Part shown: positions 18,087-25,732 of the stretch, piece by piece
How the letters are laid out: every line of letters starts with the position of its first letter
Position numbering within the stretch: the stretch's first letter is position 1
Notes under the pieces: model-generated
What the model was told of the DNA's origin: nothing
Seen by the model: the letters and a program-made list of their open reading frames with translations, nothing else
Database searches by the model: none
Assembly (NCBI RefSeq): GCF_032594355.1
Contig: NZ_CP131061.1
Location: 1,240,001-1,304,000, forward strand
Reading direction: 5' to 3'
DNA length: 64,000 bases
Source: Methanolapillus ohkumae
GTDB taxonomy: Archaea; Halobacteriota; Methanosarcinia; Methanosarcinales; Methanosarcinaceae
Program-made: the position numbers and the translations under genes

Positions 18087-18665
18087 ATGGAAAACAAAGA
18101 AATTAAGGAAATTGTGATTTTACGTTTGGGTCATCGGCCGGAACGGGACAAGAGAATTACGACCCATGTCGGACTTACGGCGCGGGCCCTTGGGGCCGCC
18201 GGGATGATTCTCGCGTCGGATGATCCCAAAATTGAAGAAAATATTTTAGAAATTTCTCCCCGCTGGGGCGGCTCTTTTTTCATCAAAAACAATGCCAACG
18301 CGATGGAAGAAATCAACCAATGGAAAAAGAAGGGGGGAAAGGTTTGCCATTTATCGATGTACGGCATTAATTTGCCGGAAGCGGTCCCCATCCTGAAATC
18401 AGAGAAAAAATTAATGTTTATCGTCGGCGCTGAAAAGGTTCCGGGAGAAATTTATGAGATTTCCGATTGGAACGTGGCGGTTGGAAACCAGCCGCATTCG
18501 GAAGTGGCGGCGCTTGCGATTGCCATGGACCGGATTTCTGACTCGGACCCGCTCTTAAAAACATTTGAAAACGCGGAATTGACGGTTATTCCGATGGAAA
18601 AGGGAAAAAAAGTCGTTCATGATAATGAATTGATTGAAAAGAATAAGCGGCAGGATAAATGTTGA
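18087..18665 (+). CDS. trm56: tRNA (cytidine(56)-2'-O)-methyltransferase, SPOUT class
   Basis: 192 residues from ATG 18087; the in-frame GTG at 18078 lies within the weak GAGTGAA ribosome site. LRLGHRPERDKRITTHVGLTARALGA at the N-terminus and the C-terminal knot VGNQPHSEVAALAIAMDRI are diagnostic of archaeal Trm56, which 2'-O-methylates C56 in the T-loop of tRNA using S-adenosylmethionine. Length is usual. The knot that binds the cofactor includes FIVGAEKVPGEIYE. Confidence 0.93.
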   Translation: MENKEIKEIVILRLGHRPERDKRITTHVGLTARALGAAGMILASDDPKIEENILEISPRWGGSFFIKNNANAMEEINQWKKKGGKVCHLSMYGINLPEAVPILKSEKKLMFIVGAEKVPGEIYEISDWNVAVGNQPHSEVAALAIAMDRISDSDPLLKTFENAELTVIPMEKGKKVVHDNELIEKNKRQDKC

Positions 18666-18903
18666 AAAATTGGACAGAGGAATAAAAATATTTACATCTG
18701 TGAAGGATTTCATCTCACTTCACCCAATATTTAGAGATGATTTTGTGAACAATGTTATTACAAACAATACAAATGAATATTATTTGAGATTTCCTTCAAT
18801 TTTAAAAAATGCTTTATGTGAACAAAAAGTTTCTTTTGATCACAATTTCTTTTATGAATACCAACCTGTTTTAGCCTATAGAGCAATTCCAATAAAAAAA
18901 TGA
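18634..18903 (+). CDS. Possible small protein, unknown
   Basis: A frame of up to 89 residues overlaps the end of trm56 and runs to 18903; a TTG at 18670 would give a 77-residue product with a distant AGGA. The part after trm56 (VKDFISLHPIFRDDF, EYYLRFPSIL, FFYEYQPVLAYRAIPIKK) has a balanced, protein-like composition unlike random AT-rich DNA, but I recognise no family and the start is uncertain. Could be a real small gene, a C-terminal remnant of a longer one, or chance. Confidence 0.35.
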   Translation: MKRISGRINVEKLDRGIKIFTSVKDFISLHPIFRDDFVNNVITNNTNEYYLRFPSILKNALCEQKVSFDHNFFYEYQPVLAYRAIPIKK

Positions 18904-19005
18904 ATTTCAATAAAAAAAATGAATTTTGATAAAAACATGATTTTTGATAAAAAATGAATTTTGATAAAAAAATGAATTTCAATAAAAACATGGTTTTTGA
19001 TAAAA
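18895..19005. repeat. Degenerate tandem repeat ~20-21 bp x 5
   Basis: Variants of AATGAATTTTGATAAAAAA and ATGGTTTTTGATAAAAAA alternate upstream of rnpB. The last unit runs into ATCATAAATAC, which may be the promoter region of rnpB. Confidence 0.65.
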
Positions 19006-19040
19006 AATCATAAATACTCTTGCCCCCTTTTTCCTTTCAT

Positions 19041-19414
19041 TGACGCGGGAGCGGCAGGGCGGCTACGGGACACAAGTTCTGAGGAAAGTCTCCCCACCCT
19101 CTTTTTGAATTTGCGGATATTTGTGAAGAATATCTGACGAGAGTCAGGGCAATGGCACAGAAACGATTTATCAGGTCATGAATGCGATGATATGAAAAAT
19201 TGAGATCTCATGACGCATGAATGCAACGGTCAATCCCCGCAGGTGCAAGTTAATCGGGATTTGGTGATTGATTCAAAAAGCACCCCCGAGGTAAATACGC
19301 ATAGCTGAATGCTGCCGTTCGTTTTAGAAATCAAATTCTAAAATATTTCAAAATAAGATTGTTTTTGAAAAAAAGAACGAAAACAGAAGGGAGCTTACTC
19401 GCCGGACCCGCCTC
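19041..19414 (+). ncRNA. rnpB: RNase P RNA, archaeal type
   Basis: Catalytic RNA of RNase P, which matures tRNA 5' ends. The universal CR-I box GAGGAAAGTC is at 19081-19090; the CR-V box appears as ACAGAAGGGAGCTTA at 19383-19397; the CR-IV region is around GCATAGCTGAATGCTGCC (about 19300-19317). The ends pair as P1 (GCGGG at 19045-19049 with CCCGC at 19407-19411) and a T-rich tail follows. An A/T-rich arm at about 19318-19381, closed by CGTTCG/GAACG-type pairing, is longer than I would expect. Boundaries are estimated from P1 pairing. Confidence 0.93.
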
Positions 19415-19552
19415 ATTTTTATTTTTGATCTTTCTTTTTTTAAGTATTTTTCAAATTTTTCAATATTTTTAATATTTTTCAAATTTTTAGTATTTTTCAA
19501 GTCGTTTTTTCGTCTTGAAAATCATTTTTTAAGGATTGTCAAGTTGCTTTAT

Positions 19553-20068
19553 TCAATGATTGTGGCTGCACCCGTTGACAATCACATTTAAACTTCGGTT
19601 CAAAAATGGAACGTCCAGTCGAATCATATCCCAAAGCGTTTCCGCGTTAAGCCCAAGCACCGGATGAACCGCTTGATCTTGAATCGTTTGAAGAAAAGAA
19701 AAATCCGTTTTCGGATGCCGGCTGATAAAATCCGGGTCCAAGGATAGCGCTTTATTTTGAACTTTTTCCAAAATGGAAACAAGATACAATTGAAGAGATT
19801 CGTTTTTGATGAAATTGCCGTAAATCATTCCGGAGGTTGATTTTTCAAATTCGTCCAAAAGAATCATCATTTCAGAAACGGTTGCTTTAGACTCAGCATC
19901 CGCCGGACTGTCCGCGTGGAGACAAACGCATGCGTCTTCTTGTGAAAAATGATTCCCGCTATGCTCATATTCATGCTCATGTTTGCGTTCGTACTCATGT
20001 TCGTGCTCATGTTTGCGTTCATGCTTGCCGCCACAGCTGCAATTGTGTCCGTCTCCGGTTTTTTTCAT
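19553..20068 (-). CDS. His-rich metal-binding-type protein, unknown
   Basis: 171 residues from ATG 20068, chosen for the AGAGGA ribosome site six bases upstream. The N-terminus has NCSCGGKHERKHEHEHEYE and further His/Glu repeats, then DACVCLHAD: a strongly metal-binding composition (Ni, Zn or Co would be typical). The remainder is a helical domain (SEMMILLDEFEKS, SLQLYLVSILEKVQNKAL) ending in NGCSHNH. I do not recognise the domain. It is 50 bases downstream of, and on the same strand as, two DUF116 genes, so a joint role in metal or cofactor handling is plausible. Confidence 0.7.
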   Translation of the reverse strand: MKKTGDGHNCSCGGKHERKHEHEHEYERKHEHEYEHSGNHFSQEDACVCLHADSPADAESKATVSEMMILLDEFEKSTSGMIYGNFIKNESLQLYLVSILEKVQNKALSLDPDFISRHPKTDFSFLQTIQDQAVHPVLGLNAETLWDMIRLDVPFLNRSLNVIVNGCSHNH

Positions 20069-20117
20069 ACGGTATCCTCTCGAAAAAACATAATTTCTTT
20101 TCAAAATAGCGTTTTAA

Positions 20118-20816
20118 TCAGATAAATGTTTCAGCGGAATCTTCCGCCAAAAAATCGTCCGGATAAAATTGTTTCAGACCGGAACCACAACGAAGCCGCT
20201 TTAAATCCTTTTCAAACCGAACCATGTCGATTTTCGTATTGAAGCAACCGCTGGATAAAAGCGGGACACCGTATGTGACAATTCCGGTTTTTCGAAGCTC
20301 ACGCGCCCCTTTGTTCAATTCATAATGGCAACCGATTGCTAAGACGCCATCCGTTTCCGCCGCTTCCTGGCTTTTAAGAATGTGGCGGACAAAGGAAGAG
20401 CCGGTGACAATATAAAGCGTATAGCCGTTGGCTTTCGCAATTTTTTTAATGGGAGTAAAATCGCATTTTCCGCAGGAAACGCATTGAATTCCATGACGAG
20501 TGGTGCGCGCGGGACAGTCCGTATGCCGCATGCAATGGGGTGCAATAATGATTCTTTGTTCCGTTTTTTGGAATTTCTTGAAAGAGGCATCGTTTTTAAG
20601 CAAGGACAAATGCTTGTGAAATTTGTCCGGATTTTTAAATAAGGAGAGGTAAACCGCAAACGTCGGTTTATAGAAAAAATCCAAGATGCGGACGGCGAAA
20701 TTCGCGAAAAATGAATTATGTTTGAGCCGGCCGGTACTGATGTAAAATGCGAATGCAATAAGAAATATGGAAAATCCCAGCAAAAATGTCAAAATTTGAC
20801 CGATTTCAGAGTACAT
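20118..20816 (-). CDS. DUF116 family protein (copy B)
   Basis: 232 residues from ATG 20816, which has GGAGG closely upstream and overlaps the end of the upstream DUF116 gene by 11 bases. One N-terminal membrane helix (ILTFLLGFSIFLIAFAFYIS) is followed by the DUF116 Cys core: PHCMRHTDCPARTTRHGIQC, CGKCDF, then GSSFVRHIL, GVLAIGCHYEL and SSGCFNTKIDM. The Cys pattern suggests an Fe-S or metal centre. The family is typical of anaerobes and methanogens and its function is unknown. An apparent in-frame N-terminal extension is an out-of-frame reading of the neighbour's repeat and is not included. Confidence 0.87.
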   Translation of the reverse strand: MYSEIGQILTFLLGFSIFLIAFAFYISTGRLKHNSFFANFAVRILDFFYKPTFAVYLSLFKNPDKFHKHLSLLKNDASFKKFQKTEQRIIIAPHCMRHTDCPARTTRHGIQCVSCGKCDFTPIKKIAKANGYTLYIVTGSSFVRHILKSQEAAETDGVLAIGCHYELNKGARELRKTGIVTYGVPLLSSGCFNTKIDMVRFEKDLKRLRCGSGLKQFYPDDFLAEDSAETFI

Positions 20817-21687
20817 TTTTGCCGCCTCCGCGCGAAATGACCGAAAGTTGGTTGGGACGTGAAATAGAAGATGAAACGGAAGATGAAGTGGAAGGCGAAA
20901 CGGAAGGCGAAACGGAAGATGAAGCGGAAGGCGAAACGGAAGATGAAGTGGAAGGTGAAACGGAAGATGAAGTGGAAGGCGAAACGGAAGATGAAGCGGA
21001 AGACGGAACGGAATGACCCGGACGGGAGTCGGAATGTGAATCAAAAAGCGAATCAAAACCCGCCAAATCCATCTTTTGGATAATGTCATCAATATTGACT
21101 TTTGTTTCAAAACATCCGTCATTAATCAAATAAACCCCTTGCGCCGGAATGACAGATGCTTTTTGCAAAGATTCGCTGAGTTCCATCGGGCACGCGACGC
21201 CGATGCAGGAAGTCGGTTTGTATTCCGTAAATATTTTTTTAACAAATGAGCCGCCCGGAATAACAAAAACTTTAAAGCCACGAGATTTGGCTTCCGAGCA
21301 GATTTTTCCGACGTCACACCGTCCGCATTCGGTACAGACAAAACCATACAGCGGATCGCAACGGGCCCGGCAATTGCTGTCCCGAAGGCATTGCGGCAAT
21401 AACAAAATTTTCCGGTCATTTTTCTTTTTGAATTTATCAAGAGACACCGCATTCTGAATTTCGACTAGAATTTCGTCCACTAACTTTTCGTTCATGGAAA
21501 AAACCGAAAAAATGTATTTCAGCGGCGCGTAAAAAAAATAAAGGAAGAAGAGAACGAATTTCGGGAAAAGAATTTTTTTTCGCCGGATGTTGTAAACGCC
21601 AATCAGGATAGCCGAGACGTTAAAGATAATGAGAAAGGACAGCAAAATAATTGCCAGCCGGCCGATTGTTTCGTAATTAAATTCCAT
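20806..21687 (-). CDS. DUF116 family protein (copy A) with Ser-rich repeat tail
   Basis: 293 residues from ATG 21687, preceded by AGGATGT; a start 16 codons upstream is possible but lacks a ribosome site. An N-terminal membrane helix (LAIILLSFLIIFNVSAILIG) precedes the DUF116 core PQCLRDSNCRARCD, CTECGRCDVG, GGSFVKKIF, GVACPMELSE and NDGCFETKVN. After the normal end of the domain the protein carries a roughly 55-residue Ser/Val/Pro/Thr tail built of SSSVSPST-like units, encoded by a tandem DNA repeat. Paralogous to the adjacent copy B, presumably by tandem duplication. Confidence 0.87.
   Translation of the reverse strand: MEFNYETIGRLAIILLSFLIIFNVSAILIGVYNIRRKKILFPKFVLFFLYFFYAPLKYIFSVFSMNEKLVDEILVEIQNAVSLDKFKKKNDRKILLLPQCLRDSNCRARCDPLYGFVCTECGRCDVGKICSEAKSRGFKVFVIPGGSFVKKIFTEYKPTSCIGVACPMELSESLQKASVIPAQGVYLINDGCFETKVNIDDIIQKMDLAGFDSLFDSHSDSRPGHSVPSSASSSVSPSTSSSVSPSTSSSVSPSASSSVSPSVSPSTSSSVSSSISRPNQLSVISRGGGKNVL
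20861..21013. repeat. Coding tandem repeat, 12/24-bp units
   Basis: Imperfect units of GAAGATGAAGTGGAAGGCGA plus AACG (24 bp, itself made of related 12-bp halves) encode the Ser-rich tail of DUF116 copy A on the minus strand. Unit length is a multiple of three, so copy changes would lengthen or shorten the tail without a frameshift. Confidence 0.85.
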
Positions 21688-22107
21688 TTTTACATCCTGA
21701 TTCGTTTTAACCGTATTTGGTTTTTGTTTTTTCAATTTATTTTTTCATTTTATTTTTTCAATTTGTTTTGAAAAACTTGAAAAATTAAAAAATCATATCA
21801 ATTTAATTCAAAAACATTTTTTTTACTTATAAGTTATGTGGTATAAAACACAAAAATTCGAATACGGTTCCTATAATATAAAAAATATATTTTTAAATAT
21901 ATTCAAAAATAATTTTTGGTGGGATATTTTAAAGTAAAGATGATTTTGAAGAAAATATAACGAATAATTTCGGAATTTGATAAATATTTCGAAGAAGTTG
22001 TTTTGATAAAAAAGTAAGTATTAATAATAGTATCTTTAATATACTAAATCGATTATTTGCGGTTTAAAATTTCCAAAGGTGGATTTTTGGAAAAATGAGG
22101 GAAAAAT
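21688..22107. other. Divergent intergenic region
   Basis: About 420 bases of very AT-rich DNA between the DUF116 and ferredoxin genes. TATA-like stretches occur near 21876-21902 (AATATAAAAAATATATTTTTAA) and 22035-22045 (TTTAATATACT), the latter well placed to serve the ferredoxin gene. No gene seen. Confidence 0.55.
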
Positions 22108-22512
22108 ATGGAATTAAATGTTGTCGGAAAGCCAGGCTCAACGAAAGTGGTTCGAAATGTTATTAAAATTGACGAAAAGAAGTGTAACGGTTGCGGAAAA
22201 TGTGTTTCGCCGTGCGCTGAAGGCGCTATCCGGATTATCAACGGCAAAGCCAAAGTTGTGTCGGAAGAACTTTGTGACGGCATGGGCTTTTGTATCGGCG
22301 TTTGCCCGACCGGCGCTTTGACGGTGGAAAAAAGAGAAACGGTTCCCTTTAATGAGGAAAAAGCCATGTCGCAGCCAAAAATCACGGACAGTACAATTGC
22401 TTGTTACAAATGCAAAAAGGGAGAGTATGACGCATACTTGCTTCCGATGAGGCACCAAGGAGAAAGCGTATGGGTTTGTACCCGGTGTTTGCCCGCATTG
22501 ATTCACGGATAA
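22108..22512 (+). CDS. Ferredoxin-like protein, one or two 4Fe-4S sites plus C-terminal Cys pairs
   Basis: 134 residues. The first cluster motif CNGCGKCVSPC is canonical. The second, CDGMGFCIGVCP, keeps four-Cys character only in part (C-x5-C-x3-C), so the second site may be incomplete or rearranged. The C-terminal third adds CYKCKK and CTRC, a likely zinc ribbon. An electron-transfer role to an unknown partner is inferred. It precedes the UbiD-family gene by 158 bases with a dispersed element between. Confidence 0.82.
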   Translation: MELNVVGKPGSTKVVRNVIKIDEKKCNGCGKCVSPCAEGAIRIINGKAKVVSEELCDGMGFCIGVCPTGALTVEKRETVPFNEEKAMSQPKITDSTIACYKCKKGEYDAYLLPMRHQGESVWVCTRCLPALIHG

Positions 22513-22548
22513 GTCCGATGCGGTTTTATCTTTTTTAATTATTTCAAG

Positions 22549-22615
22549 CCGTCGCATGCGTGCGTTACAGCAACAATTTTTAAAAAAATCGGCAAAACCG
22601 ACGAACGGTTTTGCA
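22549..22615 (+). repeat. Dispersed 3' element, copy 2
   Basis: GCATGCGTGCGTTACAGC, then ATTTTTAAAA and AAAACCGACGAACGGTTTTG; the most divergent copy. It starts about 37 bases after the ferredoxin stop, in the same orientation. Confidence 0.55.
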
Positions 22616-22670
22616 GATTGTTTTTAATAACTTATTTATTCAACCTTTGCTTTTTTAGCATTCAGATACT

Positions 22671-23954
22671 ATGAGTTTTCGAGAGTTTATTGAAAATTTA
22701 AGAAAGAACGGACGCCTGACGGAAATTAAAAATCCGGTTTCAAAAGACTTTGAAGCCCCGATTCTGGCACATCAAACCAAAGGACCTATTTTTTTCCATG
22801 ATGTTTCCGGCTCCTTGGCGGTCATGAATTTGCTGGGAACCCGGGCGGAACTCGGGGCCATGCTGGGCGTTTCTGAATCGGAGATTATCCGAAAATTGTC
22901 CGACGTCGCGCCATCCGGTTCTGTTAAGATGGTGACCGACTCTCCCACCAAAGAAGTGATCGTGGATGAAAAAGATGTGGATTTGACAAAACTTCCCATC
23001 ATGAAGCATTTTGAAAAAGATGGCGGAAGCGGCTACATTACGGCCGGAATTGTTGTGTCCGAATATGGCGGCGAAATGAACGCATCTATCCACCGGCTTA
23101 TGCTTTTGGATAAAACCCGGCTGGCTGCCCGCCTGGTTCCGCCACGGCACACGTATGTCCTTCACAAAAAAGCGGCTGAAAAAGGAGAAAAATTGCCGGT
23201 CGCCATTGTAATTGGTGCCGACCCGGTCATTACTTATGCCAGCACGACCCGGGTTCCGGCATCCAAAGAATTTGAATATGCTGCCGCTCTTCGCGGCGCG
23301 CCGGTTGAACTTTTCGCTTGCCAAAACGGCATTTGTGTCCCGCACGCCGAATATGTTTTGGAAGGGTATGTCGACCCAACGGAACGTGTTCCGGAAGGAC
23401 CGTTTGTCGATATCACGGGAACTTACGACCATATTCGGCCGGAACCTGTGATTCACATTACCCGGATTTACCACCGGAAAAACCCGATTTATCACGGCAT
23501 TTTGCCGGGCGGCGCCGAACATTTGCTCATGATGGGCGTTCCGTACGAGCCGAAAATTTACAAAGCGGTCAGCGAAGTAACAACCGTGAAAAATGTCATC
23601 TTAACGGAAGGCGGCTGTTGTTATTTGCATGCCGTCATTCAGATTCAAAAGCAGACGGAAGGAGACGCGAAAAACGCAATGATGGCTGCTTTTGCCGCGC
23701 ATACGAGCCTCAAACACGTCGTTGTGGTGGATGAGGACATTGACATTTACAACCCGGCCGACATTGAATTTGCGATTGCGACCCGAGTGAAGGGAGACAT
23801 GGACATATTAATTGTCCCAAACGTGCGCGGAAGCTCGCTTGACCCGAGGGGCGCGCCGGACGGAACCACGACAAAAGTCGGCGTAGACGCGACAAAAGTT
23901 TTGGTTTGTAAAGAGGATTTCGAGCGGGCAAAGTTTCCCGTGTTGAAAAAATAA
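22671..23954 (+). CDS. UbiD-family decarboxylase, probable anhydromevalonate phosphate decarboxylase
   Basis: 427 residues of the UbiD family, prenylated-FMN-dependent decarboxylases: SFREFIENLRKNGRLTEI at the start, then GIVVSEYGGEMNASIHR, LPVAIVIGADP, EFEYAAALRGAP, EGPFVDITGTYD and the C-terminal KGDMDILIVPNVRGSSLDP. The close linkage to both subunits of the aconitase-X type phosphomevalonate dehydratase points to decarboxylation of trans-anhydromevalonate 5-phosphate to isopentenyl phosphate in the archaeal mevalonate pathway, as shown for homologues in other archaea. No ribosome site precedes the ATG, so the mRNA could be leaderless. A prenylated FMN synthase (UbiX) is not in the window. 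Confidence 0.88.
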   Translation: MSFREFIENLRKNGRLTEIKNPVSKDFEAPILAHQTKGPIFFHDVSGSLAVMNLLGTRAELGAMLGVSESEIIRKLSDVAPSGSVKMVTDSPTKEVIVDEKDVDLTKLPIMKHFEKDGGSGYITAGIVVSEYGGEMNASIHRLMLLDKTRLAARLVPPRHTYVLHKKAAEKGEKLPVAIVIGADPVITYASTTRVPASKEFEYAAALRGAPVELFACQNGICVPHAEYVLEGYVDPTERVPEGPFVDITGTYDHIRPEPVIHITRIYHRKNPIYHGILPGGAEHLLMMGVPYEPKIYKAVSEVTTVKNVILTEGGCCYLHAVIQIQKQTEGDAKNAMMAAFAAHTSLKHVVVVDEDIDIYNPADIEFAIATRVKGDMDILIVPNVRGSSLDPRGAPDGTTTKVGVDATKVLVCKEDFERAKFPVLKK

Positions 23955-24059
23955 GAAGATCTGAAAATTAAAAAAATCAGAAATTAAAAAACTGAAATAA
24001 AAAGACCTGAAAATAACGAAAAGATTATTTTTGGTGGAAAAATAATCCGAGTGAAGAAC

Positions 24060-25253
24060 ATGTATTTGACAAAAGAGGAAGAAAAAACCCTGCGTGGTGA
24101 CGATGGTGAAACGCTTCAAAAAGCGATGGGAATTTTAGTTGCTCTCGGGGACATTTATGGTGCCGACGCTTTAATTCCGATTAAAAGCGCGCAAGTTTCA
24201 GGCGTTTCTTACAAAACCATCGGAGACGCGGGTTTGGAATGGATTTCTGATTTGAAAGGAACGGTGAAAGTGCCATCCGTCCTCAATCCAGCCGGAATGG
24301 ATTTGCAAAACTGGGAAAGAATCAACATTGATGTCCATTTTGCGAAAAAACAATTGGAAATCATCCAAGCGTTTAAAAATCTCGGAATCGATTCCAAGTG
24401 CACCTGTACGCCGTATTATTTGGATGGATTTGAGGTGGGTTATCGGGATCATTTGGCGTGGGGAGAGTCTTCCGCAATATCTTATGCGAATTCGGTTCTG
24501 GGCGCGCGAACCAACCGGGAAGGCGGACCATCGGCCTTATCGGCGGCGCTTGTCGGAAAAACGGCCGACTATGGCTTTCACAAGCCGGAAAACAGAATTC
24601 CGAATTTTGAAATCACCGTCGGATTTGAGTTATCCGGCTCCGATTTTGGAGCGCTTGGGTTTATCGCGGGAAAAATGATTGGAAACAAAATTCCAATTTT
24701 CCATTTGACAAAAGCACCCGCCTCCGATGAAATGAAAATGCTGGGCGCTGCGATGGCCGCATCGGGTGCGGTTGCGCTTTACCATATTGCCGGTGTGACG
24801 CCGGAGGCGCGGGATAAAAATATCGTTTTTGATCGTCCATCTGAGCGCATTGCGATTGAAAAATCTCAAATAGATACAGTTTACGCATCGGCAGACAATT
24901 CTTCGGCCGGGCGCCCGGACATTGTCACGGTCGGATGCCCGCATTGCTCCAAAGAGGAATTGGAACAAATCGCCAAACTGTTGACCGGAAAAACAGTCGT
25001 GAAAGAATTTTGGATCTTTACGTCACGGGAAGTGGCAAATAAAAACAAAAATTTAGTGTCTGAAATTGAAAAAAGCGGCGCCAAAGTGGTGTGCGACACT
25101 TGCATGGTGGTGTCTCCCGCCGGTGATAAATATTCCTGCATGATGGTGAATTCCGGAAAAGCCTATGCGTATGTCCCGGGCATGTGCGGCATGAAATCTG
25201 TTTTTGGAACGGTGGAGCGCTGCGTCAAAGAAGCATTGGGGGAAAACATATGA
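24060..25253 (+). CDS. Phosphomevalonate dehydratase large subunit (aconitase X, DUF521)
   Basis: 397 residues from ATG 24060; an in-frame GTG at 24051 would add three residues. MYLTKEEEKTLRGDDGET is the usual N-terminus of this family. Other family motifs: SKCTCTPYYLDGF, WGESSAISYANSVLGARTNREGGPSAL, TVGCPHCSKEELEQI and CDTCMVVSPAGDKYSCMMVNSGK. The Cys residues bind an Fe-S cluster. Archaeal members dehydrate (R)-5-phosphomevalonate to trans-anhydromevalonate phosphate. The stop overlaps the small-subunit ATG (ATGA), so the two are translationally coupled. Confidence 0.93.
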   Translation: MYLTKEEEKTLRGDDGETLQKAMGILVALGDIYGADALIPIKSAQVSGVSYKTIGDAGLEWISDLKGTVKVPSVLNPAGMDLQNWERINIDVHFAKKQLEIIQAFKNLGIDSKCTCTPYYLDGFEVGYRDHLAWGESSAISYANSVLGARTNREGGPSALSAALVGKTADYGFHKPENRIPNFEITVGFELSGSDFGALGFIAGKMIGNKIPIFHLTKAPASDEMKMLGAAMAASGAVALYHIAGVTPEARDKNIVFDRPSERIAIEKSQIDTVYASADNSSAGRPDIVTVGCPHCSKEELEQIAKLLTGKTVVKEFWIFTSREVANKNKNLVSEIEKSGAKVVCDTCMVVSPAGDKYSCMMVNSGKAYAYVPGMCGMKSVFGTVERCVKEALGENI

Positions 25254-25702
25254 CGGAAAGAGAATTTAAAAAATCGGCCGGCTCAACAAAATCCGCAAAA
25301 AATACAATCATTTACGGGCGAACAATTTCCAGAGGAGAAGCGTCGGGAACGGTTCTTTTAACAAAGGATCCGATTTCGTTTTTAGGAAATGTCGATCCGA
25401 AGACCGGAAAAATAGTTGATCCCGCCCATGAGCTTTTCGGGAAAAATATTCAAGACATGGTTTTGGTCTTTCCGACCGGAAAAGGATCAACCGTCGGCTC
25501 TTATGTGATTTACCAATTGAAAAAGAATCAAACCGCACCGGTGGCAATTATTAATTTGGAATGCGAGCCCATCGTTGCGGTTGGCGCCATCATTTCCGAA
25601 ATTCCGTTGGTGGACAAATTAGAGAAAAATCCGTATGAAATTTTAAAGACCGGAGACCGTGTTTTAGTCAACGGGACGGATGGCTTTATTGAAATTTTGT
25701 GA
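25250..25702 (+). CDS. Phosphomevalonate dehydratase small subunit (DUF126)
   Basis: 150 residues from the ATG at 25250, which overlaps the large-subunit stop. Swivel-type DUF126 domain: GRTISRGEASGTVLLTKDPISFLGN, LFGKNIQDMVLVFPTGKGST, ECEPIVAVGAIISEIPLVD. It forms a heterodimer with the large subunit and closes the active site. The first 20 residues are a variable Lys/Ser-rich stretch. Confidence 0.93.
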   Translation: MTEREFKKSAGSTKSAKNTIIYGRTISRGEASGTVLLTKDPISFLGNVDPKTGKIVDPAHELFGKNIQDMVLVFPTGKGSTVGSYVIYQLKKNQTAPVAIINLECEPIVAVGAIISEIPLVDKLEKNPYEILKTGDRVLVNGTDGFIEIL

Positions 25703-25732
25703 CATGCGAATGTCGAAAAATTTAAATTAAAA

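Noticed and set aside
20786..21083. Acidic (ETEDE) and basic (KRKMKWK) repeat frames on the plus strand
   Set aside because: Antisense readings of the repeat that codes the Ser-rich tail of a DUF116 protein.
20817..21122. Pro/Leu/His-rich N-terminal extension of the second DUF116 protein
   Set aside because: Out-of-frame reading of the neighbouring gene's repeat; the GGAGG-led ATG at 20816 gives the expected DUF116 protein.
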